From positions 22,099 to 86,098 of the forward strand of contig CATZRD010000006.1 in assembly GCA_958423465.1 (NCBI GenBank): a stretch of 64,000 nucleotides of DNA. Reading direction: 5' to 3'. Positions 53,806-61,693 of the stretch are shown piece by piece; the stretch's first letter is position 1; the number at the start of each line of letters is the position of its first letter. The notes beneath the pieces were generated by a model. It had not been told where the DNA came from. It saw only the letters and a program-made list of their open reading frames with translations, and ran no database searches. Made by a program: the position numbers and the translations under genes. The DNA comes from an uncultured Oscillospiraceae bacterium. GTDB lineage: Bacteria > Bacillota > Clostridia > Oscillospirales > Oscillospiraceae.

Positions 53806-55155
53806 TCAGGGAAGGCCCAGCGCCGCGGCGGCCTCATTCACCGCGGCGAGGTCGCCGCCGCCAAAGAGGAATACCTGGCCGTCCCCCGTCCGCAGCAGCA
53901 GCCAGGGGCCGCTTCCGGGGTCGATGCAGCAGGTGAACCGTCCCCACCCATCGCTGGTCCAGGTCCCGGTTTTGGCTCCGGAAAGGGCGGTTCCCGCCAC
54001 GCGGCTCATAGGCGGCAGCTCCTCCAGCAGCTCCGCGCTTTCGATCTCCGACAGCGGTACCGTATAGCGGGAGCCGAAGTGGGAGCCGACAATGGCGGTA
54101 TCCGTTACCGACAGCTCCACCGGGGCCTTCTCCATGCCCATGAGCCATACCCCGATCAGGGGGCAGGCCAGCAGCAGCGCCAGGACCAGGGCCGCAATGA
54201 CCTGAGCGGAGCGCCGGGCGAAATTGAAGGTGGCGTTCATGCCCACCCGGGCGTTTACCAGCAGGTGGGAGTCGTTGGGATTAAAATAGAGCATCCCCCA
54301 GATCCAGTGCTCATCCTCGTCAACGAAGAAGTCCCGCCCGCTGCCGGCGGTGAGTTTCTCCTGGAGCCGCCGGACCCGCATCTCGATGCTCAGCACCGCC
54401 AGACAGAGGACCAGGGAGTAGAGCAGGATCACCGCCATGCACAGCCAGACATGGTCCAGGGTCAGCCACAGTCCCAGGCTGAAGGCCCCGGTGGCCCAGG
54501 CGCAGATGAGCCACGCCTTGCCCCAGTTGTACCGGCGGATTCGGGTGAGGGCGGCGGTGCGCGCTGTATTGGCGTCCACCACCTCCGAGCGGTCCCGGTA
54601 CAAAAACCGGTAGCAGACGTAGAAGAGGGCCGTGATCCCGGCGTTCAGCAGCCACAGCCACCACAGCGCCCGCTGGAAAAGCAGGGGGACCAGACTGACC
54701 AGAAAAGGCGGCAGAAACCACAGAGGAGAGATCCACCGGGTTTTCTCCGCGGCGGCCTTCAGGTCGATGACAGCCGGTTCGCCGCCCTGCCGCTTCCAGC
54801 CCCGCTCCTCCTTCAGCCGCGCCAGGGCCCGGTTGCAGCGGACATAGGGGACGGTGGGGACGACACACGCGGCAATGATCCAGATGAACCACAGGGTCAT
54901 GCTGAGACCGGCGCTTCGGAGGAACAGGCAGGGGAGAGCGGGGACGGTCAGGAGCCACGCTGCCTGCCGCAGCTGCTTTTGGTACGACGCCAGCAGCTCC
55001 TCCACCGCCGGGTCCGCCTGGGCCTCGTAGGGCAGCGTCACCCCCACGATGATGTTCTTCTTGGGCCTGGCCTCGTTGCCCAGCAGATGGCACATCAGCC
55101 AGGGCAGCCAGATCAGGCTGCACCAAAGAATCAGATTGGTCCAAAGCCAGCTCAT
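53806..55155 (-). CDS. DUF1648/DUF5808-like membrane protein with C-terminal PH-like domain
   Basis: The 449-residue protein has about seven membrane segments (first at about 4-24; pairs near 70-110, 155-190, 225-270 and near 340-360) and a beta-rich C-terminal domain (about 365-449) resembling bacterial PH domains. The start ATG 55153-55155 overlaps the gntR stop by 4 bp with a GGAGGAGG upstream. Pairing with a YtrA-type GntR repressor is common for such proteins; cell-envelope stress is the usual theme, but the function is unknown. Confidence 0.7.
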   Translation of the reverse strand: MSWLWTNLILWCSLIWLPWLMCHLLGNEARPKKNIIVGVTLPYEAQADPAVEELLASYQKQLRQAAWLLTVPALPCLFLRSAGLSMTLWFIWIIAACVVPTVPYVRCNRALARLKEERGWKRQGGEPAVIDLKAAAEKTRWISPLWFLPPFLVSLVPLLFQRALWWLWLLNAGITALFYVCYRFLYRDRSEVVDANTARTAALTRIRRYNWGKAWLICAWATGAFSLGLWLTLDHVWLCMAVILLYSLVLCLAVLSIEMRVRRLQEKLTAGSGRDFFVDEDEHWIWGMLYFNPNDSHLLVNARVGMNATFNFARRSAQVIAALVLALLLACPLIGVWLMGMEKAPVELSVTDTAIVGSHFGSRYTVPLSEIESAELLEELPPMSRVAGTALSGAKTGTWTSDGWGRFTCCIDPGSGPWLLLRTGDGQVFLFGGGDLAAVNEAAAALGLP

Positions 55156-55529
55156 GTTTCCTCCTCCTCGTCGCACAGCCGCTGGCACAGGGCCAGAATC
55201 GCATCCCGGTCCAGCCCCGCCAGCCGCAGCTCGCACAGCCGCAGCCGCAGGCCCTCCAGAGTCCCGGCGGAAGGGGAGGGGGCAGCGTCCCCTCGGGGCA
55301 GCACCACGGCCCCGCTGCGCCGGTCTGCGGCGATATAGCCCTCCTGCCGGAGGAGCTGATAGGCTTTGCTCACAGTCATCATGTTGATCCCCGCTTCCTC
55401 CGCCAGCGCCCGGATGGTGGGCAGCCGCTCCCCGGGAGCCAGCCGCCCGGACCCGATGCCCAGAACGATCTGATTGCGGATCTGCTGGTAGATGGGAACG
55501 TCGCTGTTGAAATCCAGCTGCAGAAGCAT
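55152..55529 (-). CDS. GntR family regulator, YtrA subfamily
   Basis: This 125-residue protein has an N-terminal winged helix-turn-helix (DVPIYQQIRNQIVLGIGSGRL, then GINMMTVSKAYQLLRQEGYI near 47-67) and a very short C-terminal dimerisation tail, which defines the YtrA subgroup. It probably represses its own operon through the 23-bp inverted repeat over its promoter. AAGGAGG precedes the ATG. It is translationally coupled to the membrane protein. Confidence 0.93.
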   Translation of the reverse strand: MLLQLDFNSDVPIYQQIRNQIVLGIGSGRLAPGERLPTIRALAEEAGINMMTVSKAYQLLRQEGYIAADRRSGAVVLPRGDAAPSPSAGTLEGLRLRLCELRLAGLDRDAILALCQRLCDEEEET

Positions 55530-55542
55530 ACTGCCGCCTCCT

Positions 55543-55565
55543 TTGCATTATTTAGTATAATGCAA
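55543..55565 (-). promoter_or_regulatory. GntR operator
   Basis: TTGCATTAT and ATAATGCAA form a perfect 9-bp inverted repeat with a 5-nt centre, overlapping the -10 element of the gntR promoter. Confidence 0.75.
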
Positions 55566-55582
55566 CATATGCAAAAAGTCAA
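55554..55582 (-). promoter_or_regulatory. SigA promoter of the gntR operon
   Basis: On the minus strand TTGACT (55577-55582) and TATACT (55554-55559) are 17 bp apart. Confidence 0.8.
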
Positions 55583-55601
55583 GAAGTTTCGGCGAAACCT
55601 C

Positions 55602-55629
55602 TTGACAAATCCGGATGTTGGCATACAAT
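55602..55629 (+). promoter_or_regulatory. SigA promoter of the PfoR-like gene
   Basis: TTGACA (55602-55607) and TACAAT (55624-55629) have a 16-bp spacer, diverging from the gntR promoter. Confidence 0.7.
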
Positions 55630-55680
55630 AAGGCAATGGTGTCAAGACACCTATCCATACTGATAAGAGGGAAGAAAGAG

Positions 55681-56781
55681 ATGGAAAAACTGAAAGCGTT
55701 TCTGAAGCGCAAGAACATTGTCATTTCCGGCAGGCGCTACGGGATCGACGCGATGGGGGCCATGGCCCAGGGACTGTTCTGCTCTCTGCTCATCGGCACC
55801 ATCGTCAAGACCCTGGGGGAGCAGCTGGGGCTTCCGTTCCTGGTGGACGTAGGCGGCTACGCCTCCGCCATGAGCGGCGCGGCCATGGCCGTGGCCATCG
55901 GCTTTGCTCTGCAGGCGCCGCCGCTGGTGCTGTTTTCCCTGGCCACGGTGGGCTACGCCGCCAACGCCCTGGGCAGCACCAGCCTCATTGAGGGGCAGGC
56001 GGGAGCCGGCGGCCCCCTGGCGGTGCTGTTTATCGCCATCATCGCCGCGGAGTGCGGCAAGGCCGTCAGCAAGGAGACCAAGGTGGACATCCTGGTGACG
56101 CCCCTGGTTACCATTCTGGTGGGGGTGGGTCTCTCCGCCTGGTGGGCCCCCGCCATTGGCACCGCCGCCACCGCCGTGGGCAACATCATCATGTGGGCCA
56201 CGGATCTGCAGCCCTTCCTCATGGGCATCGTTGTCAGTGTGGTCATCGGCATGGCGCTGACCCTGCCCATCTCCTCCGCCGCCATCTGCGCGGCCTTCGG
56301 CCTCACGGGGCTGGCCGGCGGCGCGGCGGTGGCCGGCTGCTGCGCCCAGATGGTGGGCTTCGCCGTGCTGTCCTTCCGGGAGAACCGCTGGGGCGGTCTG
56401 GTGAGCCAGGGACTGGGTACCTCCATGCTCCAGATGGGCAACATCGTGAAGAATCCCCGGATCTGGCTGCCCGCCATCCTGACCTCCGCCATCACCGGGC
56501 CTATGGCCACCTGCCTGTTCCATCTGGAGATGAACGGCGCGCCAGTGTCCTCCGGCATGGGCACCTGCGGCCTGGTGGGGCAGATCGGCGTATGGACCGG
56601 CTGGCTGGCCCCCAGTGAGCGTGCCGTCGCCAACGGCGCCGCCGCCATAGTACCCGGCGCCATGGACTGGATCGGCCTGATCCTGATCTCCTTCGTGCTG
56701 CCGGCGGTGCTGTGCTGGGCCTTCGGCCTGTTCTTCCGGAAGATCGGCTGGATCGGGGAAGGGGACCTGAAGCTGGATTAA
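55681..56781 (+). CDS. PTS IIC-like membrane protein, PfoR family
   Basis: The 366-residue membrane protein has about nine hydrophobic segments. RRYGIDAMGAMAQGLFCSLLIGTI near 18-41 and the Gly/Ala-rich membrane blocks match the PF13303 IIC-like family that includes clostridial PfoR. No IIA or IIB domain or gene is present, so sugar phosphotransfer is doubtful and the role is unclear. GAGGG precedes ATG 55681. It diverges from the gntR operon and ends at its own terminator. Confidence 0.82.
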   Translation: MEKLKAFLKRKNIVISGRRYGIDAMGAMAQGLFCSLLIGTIVKTLGEQLGLPFLVDVGGYASAMSGAAMAVAIGFALQAPPLVLFSLATVGYAANALGSTSLIEGQAGAGGPLAVLFIAIIAAECGKAVSKETKVDILVTPLVTILVGVGLSAWWAPAIGTAATAVGNIIMWATDLQPFLMGIVVSVVIGMALTLPISSAAICAAFGLTGLAGGAAVAGCCAQMVGFAVLSFRENRWGGLVSQGLGTSMLQMGNIVKNPRIWLPAILTSAITGPMATCLFHLEMNGAPVSSGMGTCGLVGQIGVWTGWLAPSERAVANGAAAIVPGAMDWIGLILISFVLPAVLCWAFGLFFRKIGWIGEGDLKLD

Positions 56782-56818
56782 CGCCGGCAAGAAATCAAAC
56801 GGCATCAAAAAAGCAGCA

Positions 56819-56847
56819 AAAAGGAAGGGCCGAAGCCCTTCCTTTTT
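56819..56847 (+). terminator. intrinsic terminator after the PfoR-like gene
   Basis: A 10-bp perfect stem with a 4-nt loop (56821-56844) is followed by a run of T. Confidence 0.88.
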
Positions 56848-56865
56848 GTTATTGCTTTAGCAACA

Positions 56866-57560
56866 GAACACCTGACGCAGTCAGGTGTTCAAGAACCGCC
56901 CGCTATGCGGGTGGGGTTAAAGCTTAAGCAAAGAAACACCCAATCTGGTAAAATGGTGAGTGTTCAAGCCACCAAAAGACAGAAAGGATGTTTCTTATGG
57001 CAAACAGTTTAGCACATACAAAATGGGTATGCAAGTATCATATCGTATTTACGCCGAAATATCGAAGGAAAATCATCTATCACCAGTTGAGGAGAGATAT
57101 ACAGCAGATTATAAAAGATTTGTGCAAATGGAAGGGTGTGGAGATAATAGAAGGACATATGATGCCAGACCATGTCCACCTGCTGGTAAGTATTCCCCCG
57201 AAATATAGTGTGTCACAGTTTATGGGATACCTGAAGGGGAAGAGTGCGATGATGATTTTCGAAAGGCACGCAAATCTAAAGTATAAATTCGGGAATCGGA
57301 ATTTCTGGGCAACCGGATATTATGTGAGCACCGTAGGGCTCAATACTGCAACGATACAAAAATATATCCGGGAGCAGGAGAAGCAGGATCAGATTGAAGA
57401 TAGCCTGAGTAAAAAGGAGTATACAGACCCTTTTAAGGGTAGCAAGTAGTCATACCACTGTGGCTTGAACGAAGTGAAAGCCAGCGTCTTTTAGGCGCTG
57501 GCTCTCCTTACGGCCTTATAGGCCGCTCGTCATGCCACCCCTCTTAGGGGTGGTCATGAC
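56866..57560 (+). mobile_element. IS200/IS605-family insertion sequence (IS200-like, single transposase; ends approximate)
   Basis: The element is AT-richer than its surroundings and carries one HUH transposase. A perfect 11-bp hairpin (56866-56890, 3-nt loop) marks the left end and a 7-bp CCACCCC/GGGGTGG hairpin (57536-57554) with flanking CATG sequences marks the right end. Another hairpin lies at 57479-57503. IS200 elements have such subterminal hairpins rather than terminal inverted repeats. Exact ends and target site cannot be fixed without an empty site. Confidence 0.8.
56997..57449 (+). CDS. tnpA: IS200-type transposase TnpA
   Basis: This 150-residue Y1-type HUH transposase cuts and joins single-stranded DNA at the element's hairpin ends. 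It begins MANSLAHTKWVCKYHIVFTPKYRRK-like (HTKWVCKYHIVFTPKY, 7-22), with the HUH pair H59/H61 in PDHVHLL and the catalytic tyrosine Y123 in QKYIREQ. I chose ATG 56997, about 9 bp after AAAGG; ATG 56988 abuts that site. All key residues are present and the length is normal, so it may be active. Codon use is clearly AT-richer than the neighbours. Confidence 0.93.
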   Translation: MANSLAHTKWVCKYHIVFTPKYRRKIIYHQLRRDIQQIIKDLCKWKGVEIIEGHMMPDHVHLLVSIPPKYSVSQFMGYLKGKSAMMIFERHANLKYKFGNRNFWATGYYVSTVGLNTATIQKYIREQEKQDQIEDSLSKKEYTDPFKGSK

Positions 57561-57575
57561 TGTCTGATACTGTGC

Positions 57576-59843
57576 TTACGCGGCCTTGGTCTCAGTCTCC
57601 ACAGGAGTCTCAGTTTCGGCGGGAGCCTCGGTCTCAGCCTCCTGAACGGGGGCCTCGGCGGCGGCCTCAGCGAAGCGCTCCAGGATGGTGATCACCTGGT
57701 CGCGGGTGAGAGTGCCCAGAGGAGCGAAGGTGGTCTCGGCAGTGCCGGTCATCAGCTTCTTGCTGACAGCCCACTGCACGGCCTCGCCGGCGTAAGCGCC
57801 GATGGAGGCGGCGTCGGTGTAGGCGCTGAGATCGCACTCCACAGCCTCGGCCTTGGCGTAACGGAACAGGATGGTAGCCATATCCTGACGGGTCAGGGAA
57901 GCGTCGGGCTGGAAGGTGCCGTCGGGATAGCCCTTGATGACCTCGTTCTGGCTGGCCCAGATCACGGCGCTGGCGCAGGCGGCGTCGGCGGCCACGTCAG
58001 AGAAGGGGGCCTCGCCGGTGACCTCGGGAGAACCGGCCAGCTCGTACAGGGCCACAGCCAGCTCGCCGCGGGTAGCCACGGTGGTGTCGGCGACCTTGAC
58101 GGTGATGCGGCCGGCGGGCTCGCCGTACTGCTCGGCGGTGACCTTGCCCTCCAGGACGGTGGTGATGTACTCCATCACGACCTCATCCATGGGGAAGCCC
58201 AGGTCATAGTTGGCGGTGGCGGTGGTGAAGGCGAAGTAGGTGTCGCCGCCGGCGGCCATAAAGTCGTTGGTGGCGATGGTGTAGGTAGCCTCGGGATCAA
58301 AGTCCTTGCCGCCGACCTTGGCGATGGTCACGCGGTTGATGGTCTTGGGCGCGAAGTAGGTGGTAGAGCCGTAAGCCTCGCCCTGGTCATAGGCCTTGGT
58401 GGTGTCGATGGTGAACTCAATACCGGACACCTGGGGGAAGCCGCCGATGGCGTCGGGGGTGCAGAAGGTGGAAGCCTCCAGGACCTCCAGCAGCTCGCTG
58501 CCCTTGATCTTGATGATGTTCAGGGTGTTGCCGAAGGGCAGAACGGTGTTGACGTCCTTCTTGGTGATGTCGCCCACGGCGATGGCGGCGCGGATGCCGC
58601 CGCCGTTGGTGATGGCGCCGTCAACAGCCTCGCCCTCCTGGGTGGCCTTCCAGACCAGAGCGTCGGTGATCAGGTCGCCCAGATTGGTCTCCTGGGTGCG
58701 GTTGCCGGGGGCCTTGGCGCCGTTCAGCTCCACCTCGGAGGCGGCGAACACGGTGCCGTAATCGGCGTCGATCTCCGCCTGGATCGCGGCGGCCCGGGCG
58801 GCGATGGCGTCGCCCTCAGCGACCTCGATGGTGTCGGCGGCCACGCACTCGGTGGTGATGACGCCGTCCTTGATGGTGACCACGCCCACGTTGGCGATCT
58901 TGGTGCCGGTGGAGGTCAGAACGGTCTCGCCCACGGTGCGGTTTTCGCTGGTGGCTTCAGCAATGGCCGCCAGTTCACTGTGGGAGTGACCGTCGATGAA
59001 CACGCTGATGCCGGTGACCTTCTCCAGCAGATCGATGGAGCGGTTGGCGGTAGCGGCGGTCTCCTTGTCAATGCCCAGGTGGCCCAGAGCGATGACGTAG
59101 GTGCAGCCGGCGGCCTTCAGGGCGTCCACCTGAGCCTGGGCGATCTTGTACATCTCCTCGCCGCCGGCGAAGGACACGCCCTTGATCTTGGCGGGGTTAG
59201 CCTTGGAAGCGGTCTCGGGGGTATCCAGACCGAACACGCCGATCTTGGTGCCGTCAGGAGCCTCGAAGGTGACGTTGTCACCGAAGGCCAGTTTGCCCTC
59301 ATAGGTGATGTTGGCGGCCAGGATGGGGAACTCAGCGGCCCCGGCCAGCTTGGTCAGGTTCTCATAGCCATAGTCAAACTCATGGTTGCCGGGAGCGGCC
59401 ACATCGTAGCCGGCCATGTTCATCAGCTCGATGGCGGAAGCGCCCTGAGAGACATTCACAGAGGGAGCTCCCTGGCTGAAGTCACCGGCGTCCATCAGCA
59501 GGACGTAGGCGCCCTCGGCCTCGTACTTGGCCTTCAGCGCGGCGACCTTGGCGTAGTTCTCAGTAGCGCCGTGGACGTCGTTGGTGTGCAGGATCACGAT
59601 GGCGCCGTTAAAGGCGGGAGTCTCGCTGGCAGAGGGCTCCTCGCCCTCAGCGGGGGTCTCGCCCTCGGCGGGAGCCGCCGTCTCGCCCTCAGCGGGGGTC
59701 TCGGCGTCGGTCTTGGTTTCCTCCGTGGCGGTGGGTTGGCCCTCCGCCGCGGCGTCCTCGCCCTCCGCGAAGGCGACGACCGTGGTGCCGAAGGCCATGA
59801 TCATTGCCAGCAGAAGAGCGAGAAGCTTGTTCCACTTTTTCAT
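57576..59843 (-). CDS. SLH-domain surface 5'-nucleotidase / 2',3'-cyclic phosphodiesterase
   Basis: The 755-residue exported protein has a signal peptide (1-26), an acidic Thr/Pro/Glu-rich linker (about 27-78), a metallophosphatase domain (ILHTNDVHG near 83-91, APGNHEFDYG near 150, GHSHSE near 285), and a 5'-nucleotidase C-terminal domain (NGGGIRAAI and NDFMAAGGD segments). Two SLH repeats follow (about 620-670 and 675-735; GYPDGTFQPDASLTRQDMA), with an acidic Glu/Thr tail. SLH repeats bind secondary cell-wall polymers, so it acts at the cell surface, releasing nucleosides and phosphate from external nucleotides. Confidence 0.93.
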   Translation of the reverse strand: MKKWNKLLALLLAMIMAFGTTVVAFAEGEDAAAEGQPTATEETKTDAETPAEGETAAPAEGETPAEGEEPSASETPAFNGAIVILHTNDVHGATENYAKVAALKAKYEAEGAYVLLMDAGDFSQGAPSVNVSQGASAIELMNMAGYDVAAPGNHEFDYGYENLTKLAGAAEFPILAANITYEGKLAFGDNVTFEAPDGTKIGVFGLDTPETASKANPAKIKGVSFAGGEEMYKIAQAQVDALKAAGCTYVIALGHLGIDKETAATANRSIDLLEKVTGISVFIDGHSHSELAAIAEATSENRTVGETVLTSTGTKIANVGVVTIKDGVITTECVAADTIEVAEGDAIAARAAAIQAEIDADYGTVFAASEVELNGAKAPGNRTQETNLGDLITDALVWKATQEGEAVDGAITNGGGIRAAIAVGDITKKDVNTVLPFGNTLNIIKIKGSELLEVLEASTFCTPDAIGGFPQVSGIEFTIDTTKAYDQGEAYGSTTYFAPKTINRVTIAKVGGKDFDPEATYTIATNDFMAAGGDTYFAFTTATANYDLGFPMDEVVMEYITTVLEGKVTAEQYGEPAGRITVKVADTTVATRGELAVALYELAGSPEVTGEAPFSDVAADAACASAVIWASQNEVIKGYPDGTFQPDASLTRQDMATILFRYAKAEAVECDLSAYTDAASIGAYAGEAVQWAVSKKLMTGTAETTFAPLGTLTRDQVITILERFAEAAAEAPVQEAETEAPAETETPVETETKAA

Positions 59844-59902
59844 AACAGTTCCTCCTACAAAATTTGACGGGCTGGGCCAGCCGGGCGCAAAAGCCCCCGC
59901 CC

Positions 59903-59926
59903 GGACAGTGGGGTGCCCAACTGTCC
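59903..59926 (-). other. leader hairpin of the 5'-nucleotidase gene
   Basis: GGACAGT and ACTGTCC form a perfect 7-bp inverted repeat with a 10-nt loop between promoter and start codon. It may stabilise or regulate the message. Confidence 0.4.
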
Positions 59927-59940
59927 GTCTGATGGTAGGT

Positions 59941-59969
59941 ATTATACTCCATCCCGGTGGATTTGACTA
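59941..59969 (-). promoter_or_regulatory. promoter of the 5'-nucleotidase gene
   Basis: On the minus strand a consensus TATAAT (59941-59946) has a weak TAGTCA (59964-59969) 17 bp upstream. The leader to the ATG is about 90 nt. The rest of this 294-bp gap holds only the divergent hydantoinase promoter. Confidence 0.6.
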
Positions 59970-60059
59970 GGGGGTATTTCCAAAAAAACGCATTTTTCCC
60001 ACGGCTCGGCGAACGTATCCGCGGGGCGGGGGCAGAACGGGCAAAATTTGCCGTTCCAC

Positions 60060-60088
60060 TGGAAAATTTCGGACCGGCATGGTATACT
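60060..60088 (+). promoter_or_regulatory. extended -10 promoter of the hydantoinase gene
   Basis: TATACT (60083-60088) is preceded by TGG (extended -10), with TGGAAA (60060-60065) 17 bp upstream, the same layout as the tig promoter. Confidence 0.55.
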
Positions 60089-60137
60089 GATGGCAAAGCT
60101 GAACCAGATGACCACCATGTGAAAAGGAGGATGTCCC

Positions 60138-61514
60138 ATGAAGACACTGCTGAAGGGCGGCCGCGTGGCGTCCGGCGGAGGGGTCCGCCGGCTGGACGTG
60201 CTGCTGGAGGGGGAGACCGTGGCCCAGGTGGGGGAGGCGCTCCCTGACGCCGGCGCCCGGGTGGTCGACTGCCGGGGAAAGATCCTGTTTCCCGGCTTTA
60301 TCGACGGCCACACCCACTTTGACCTGCCGGTGGCGGGCACCGTCACCGCCGACGATTTCGCCACCGGGAGCCGGGCGGCGCTCCGGGGAGGCACCACCAT
60401 GGTGGTGGACTACGCCACGCCCAACAAGGGGGAGACCCTGGCCTTCGGCCTGGCGGAGTGGAAAAAGAAGGCGGCGGGCCGATGCGTCTGCGACTACAGC
60501 TTCCATATGACCATCGACGACTGGAGCCGGGATATCTCCCGGGAGATGGGGGAGATGATGGACCAGGGGATCTCCACCTTTAAGATGTACATGACCTACC
60601 CCGCCATGATGATCGGGGAGGGCCAGATGTTCCAGGCCCTTCAGCGGCTGCGGGAGCTGGGCGGCCTCAGCGGCGTCCACTGCGAGAACAGCGGCGTCAT
60701 CGACGAGCTGGTCCGCCAGGCCAGGGCGGCGGGGAGAACGGGACCTTCCTCCCATCCCCGCACCCGGCCCGCCCCTCTGGAGGCGGAGGCGGTGAGCCAT
60801 CTGCTGCGCATGGCCCAGATCGCGGACGTGCCGGTGATCGTGGTCCATCTCTCCACCCGGGAGGCCCTGGAGGAGGTCCGTGCCGCCAGGAGGCGTGGCC
60901 AGACCGTGTATGTGGAGACCTGCCCCCAGTATCTGCTGCTGGAGGACAGCGTCTACGACGCGCCGGAGTATCTGGAAGCGGCGAAGTTCGTCTGCGCGCC
61001 GCCTCTCCGCAAGGCGGAGGACCGGGAGGCCCTGTGGGCGGCCCTGCGGGATGGGGAGATCCAGACCGTGGCCACGGACCACTGCTCCTTCACCCTGGAT
61101 CAGAAGCTGGCGGGGAAGGATGATTTCACCAGGATCCCCGGCGGCCTGCCGGGAGTGGAGGATCGGGGAACGCTGCTGTGGTCCGCCGGCGTGGCGGCGG
61201 GCCGAATCAGCGAAGCGGATATGTGCCGGGTCCTCTGCGAGAACCCCGCCAGGCTCTACGGCTGCTGGCCCCGGAAGGGCGTCATCGCCCCAGGCAGCGA
61301 CGCCGACATCGTGGTGCTGGACCCGGCGGCGGAGAGCGTCCTCACCGCGGCGGACCATGTGCAGAACGTGGACTATACCCCCTACGAGGGGACGCCCCTC
61401 TGCGGCGGCATTGCCCAGGTCTACCTCCGGGGCCGCCTGGCGGTGGACGGAGGACGTCTCATGGAGGAGCTGCCCGCCGGCGCCTTCATTCCCCGGGGGA
61501 AATGCCAGCTTTGA
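60138..61514 (+). CDS. dihydropyrimidinase / D-hydantoinase family amidohydrolase
   Basis: This 458-residue cyclic amidohydrolase hydrolyses dihydropyrimidine or hydantoin rings. The two-metal site is complete: H58 and H60 in DGHTHFD, the carboxylated lysine K149 in STFKMYMTY, H181 in GVHCEN, H237 in VVHLST, and D314 in ATDHCSF. Length and motif spacing fit the family well. AAAGGAGG precedes the ATG. No other pyrimidine-catabolism gene is adjacent, so the substrate is uncertain; allantoinase-type activity is less likely. Confidence 0.88.
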   Translation: MKTLLKGGRVASGGGVRRLDVLLEGETVAQVGEALPDAGARVVDCRGKILFPGFIDGHTHFDLPVAGTVTADDFATGSRAALRGGTTMVVDYATPNKGETLAFGLAEWKKKAAGRCVCDYSFHMTIDDWSRDISREMGEMMDQGISTFKMYMTYPAMMIGEGQMFQALQRLRELGGLSGVHCENSGVIDELVRQARAAGRTGPSSHPRTRPAPLEAEAVSHLLRMAQIADVPVIVVHLSTREALEEVRAARRRGQTVYVETCPQYLLLEDSVYDAPEYLEAAKFVCAPPLRKAEDREALWAALRDGEIQTVATDHCSFTLDQKLAGKDDFTRIPGGLPGVEDRGTLLWSAGVAAGRISEADMCRVLCENPARLYGCWPRKGVIAPGSDADIVVLDPAAESVLTAADHVQNVDYTPYEGTPLCGGIAQVYLRGRLAVDGGRLMEELPAGAFIPRGKCQL

Positions 61515-61530
61515 GCCGGCTGGGAGAGAA

Positions 61531-61574
61531 TCATGCGCTGTGGCCTGCCGGGAGGCAGGCCACAGCGCATGATT
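61531..61574 (+). terminator. 20-bp perfect-stem hairpin after the hydantoinase gene
   Basis: Arms at 61531-61550 and 61555-61574 are perfectly complementary with a 4-nt loop. There is no close U-tract (TTGCATGG follows), so it may instead protect the 3' end. Confidence 0.65.
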
Positions 61575-61600
61575 TGCATGGTTTTCAACAGCCACAGCGT

Positions 61601-61628
61601 TTTACAATGTGAAAATTTGCGATATACT
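61601..61628 (+). promoter_or_regulatory. SigA promoter of dapF
   Basis: TATACT (61623-61628) has TTTACA 16 bp upstream (or TTTTAC at 17 bp), about 65 bp before the start codon. Confidence 0.6.
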
Positions 61629-61693
61629 GGTAACAGTTCAAACCCGGCCCGCCGGCGCGCGTTTTACGGGCGGATCGGGAGAAGGGAGGGGCC

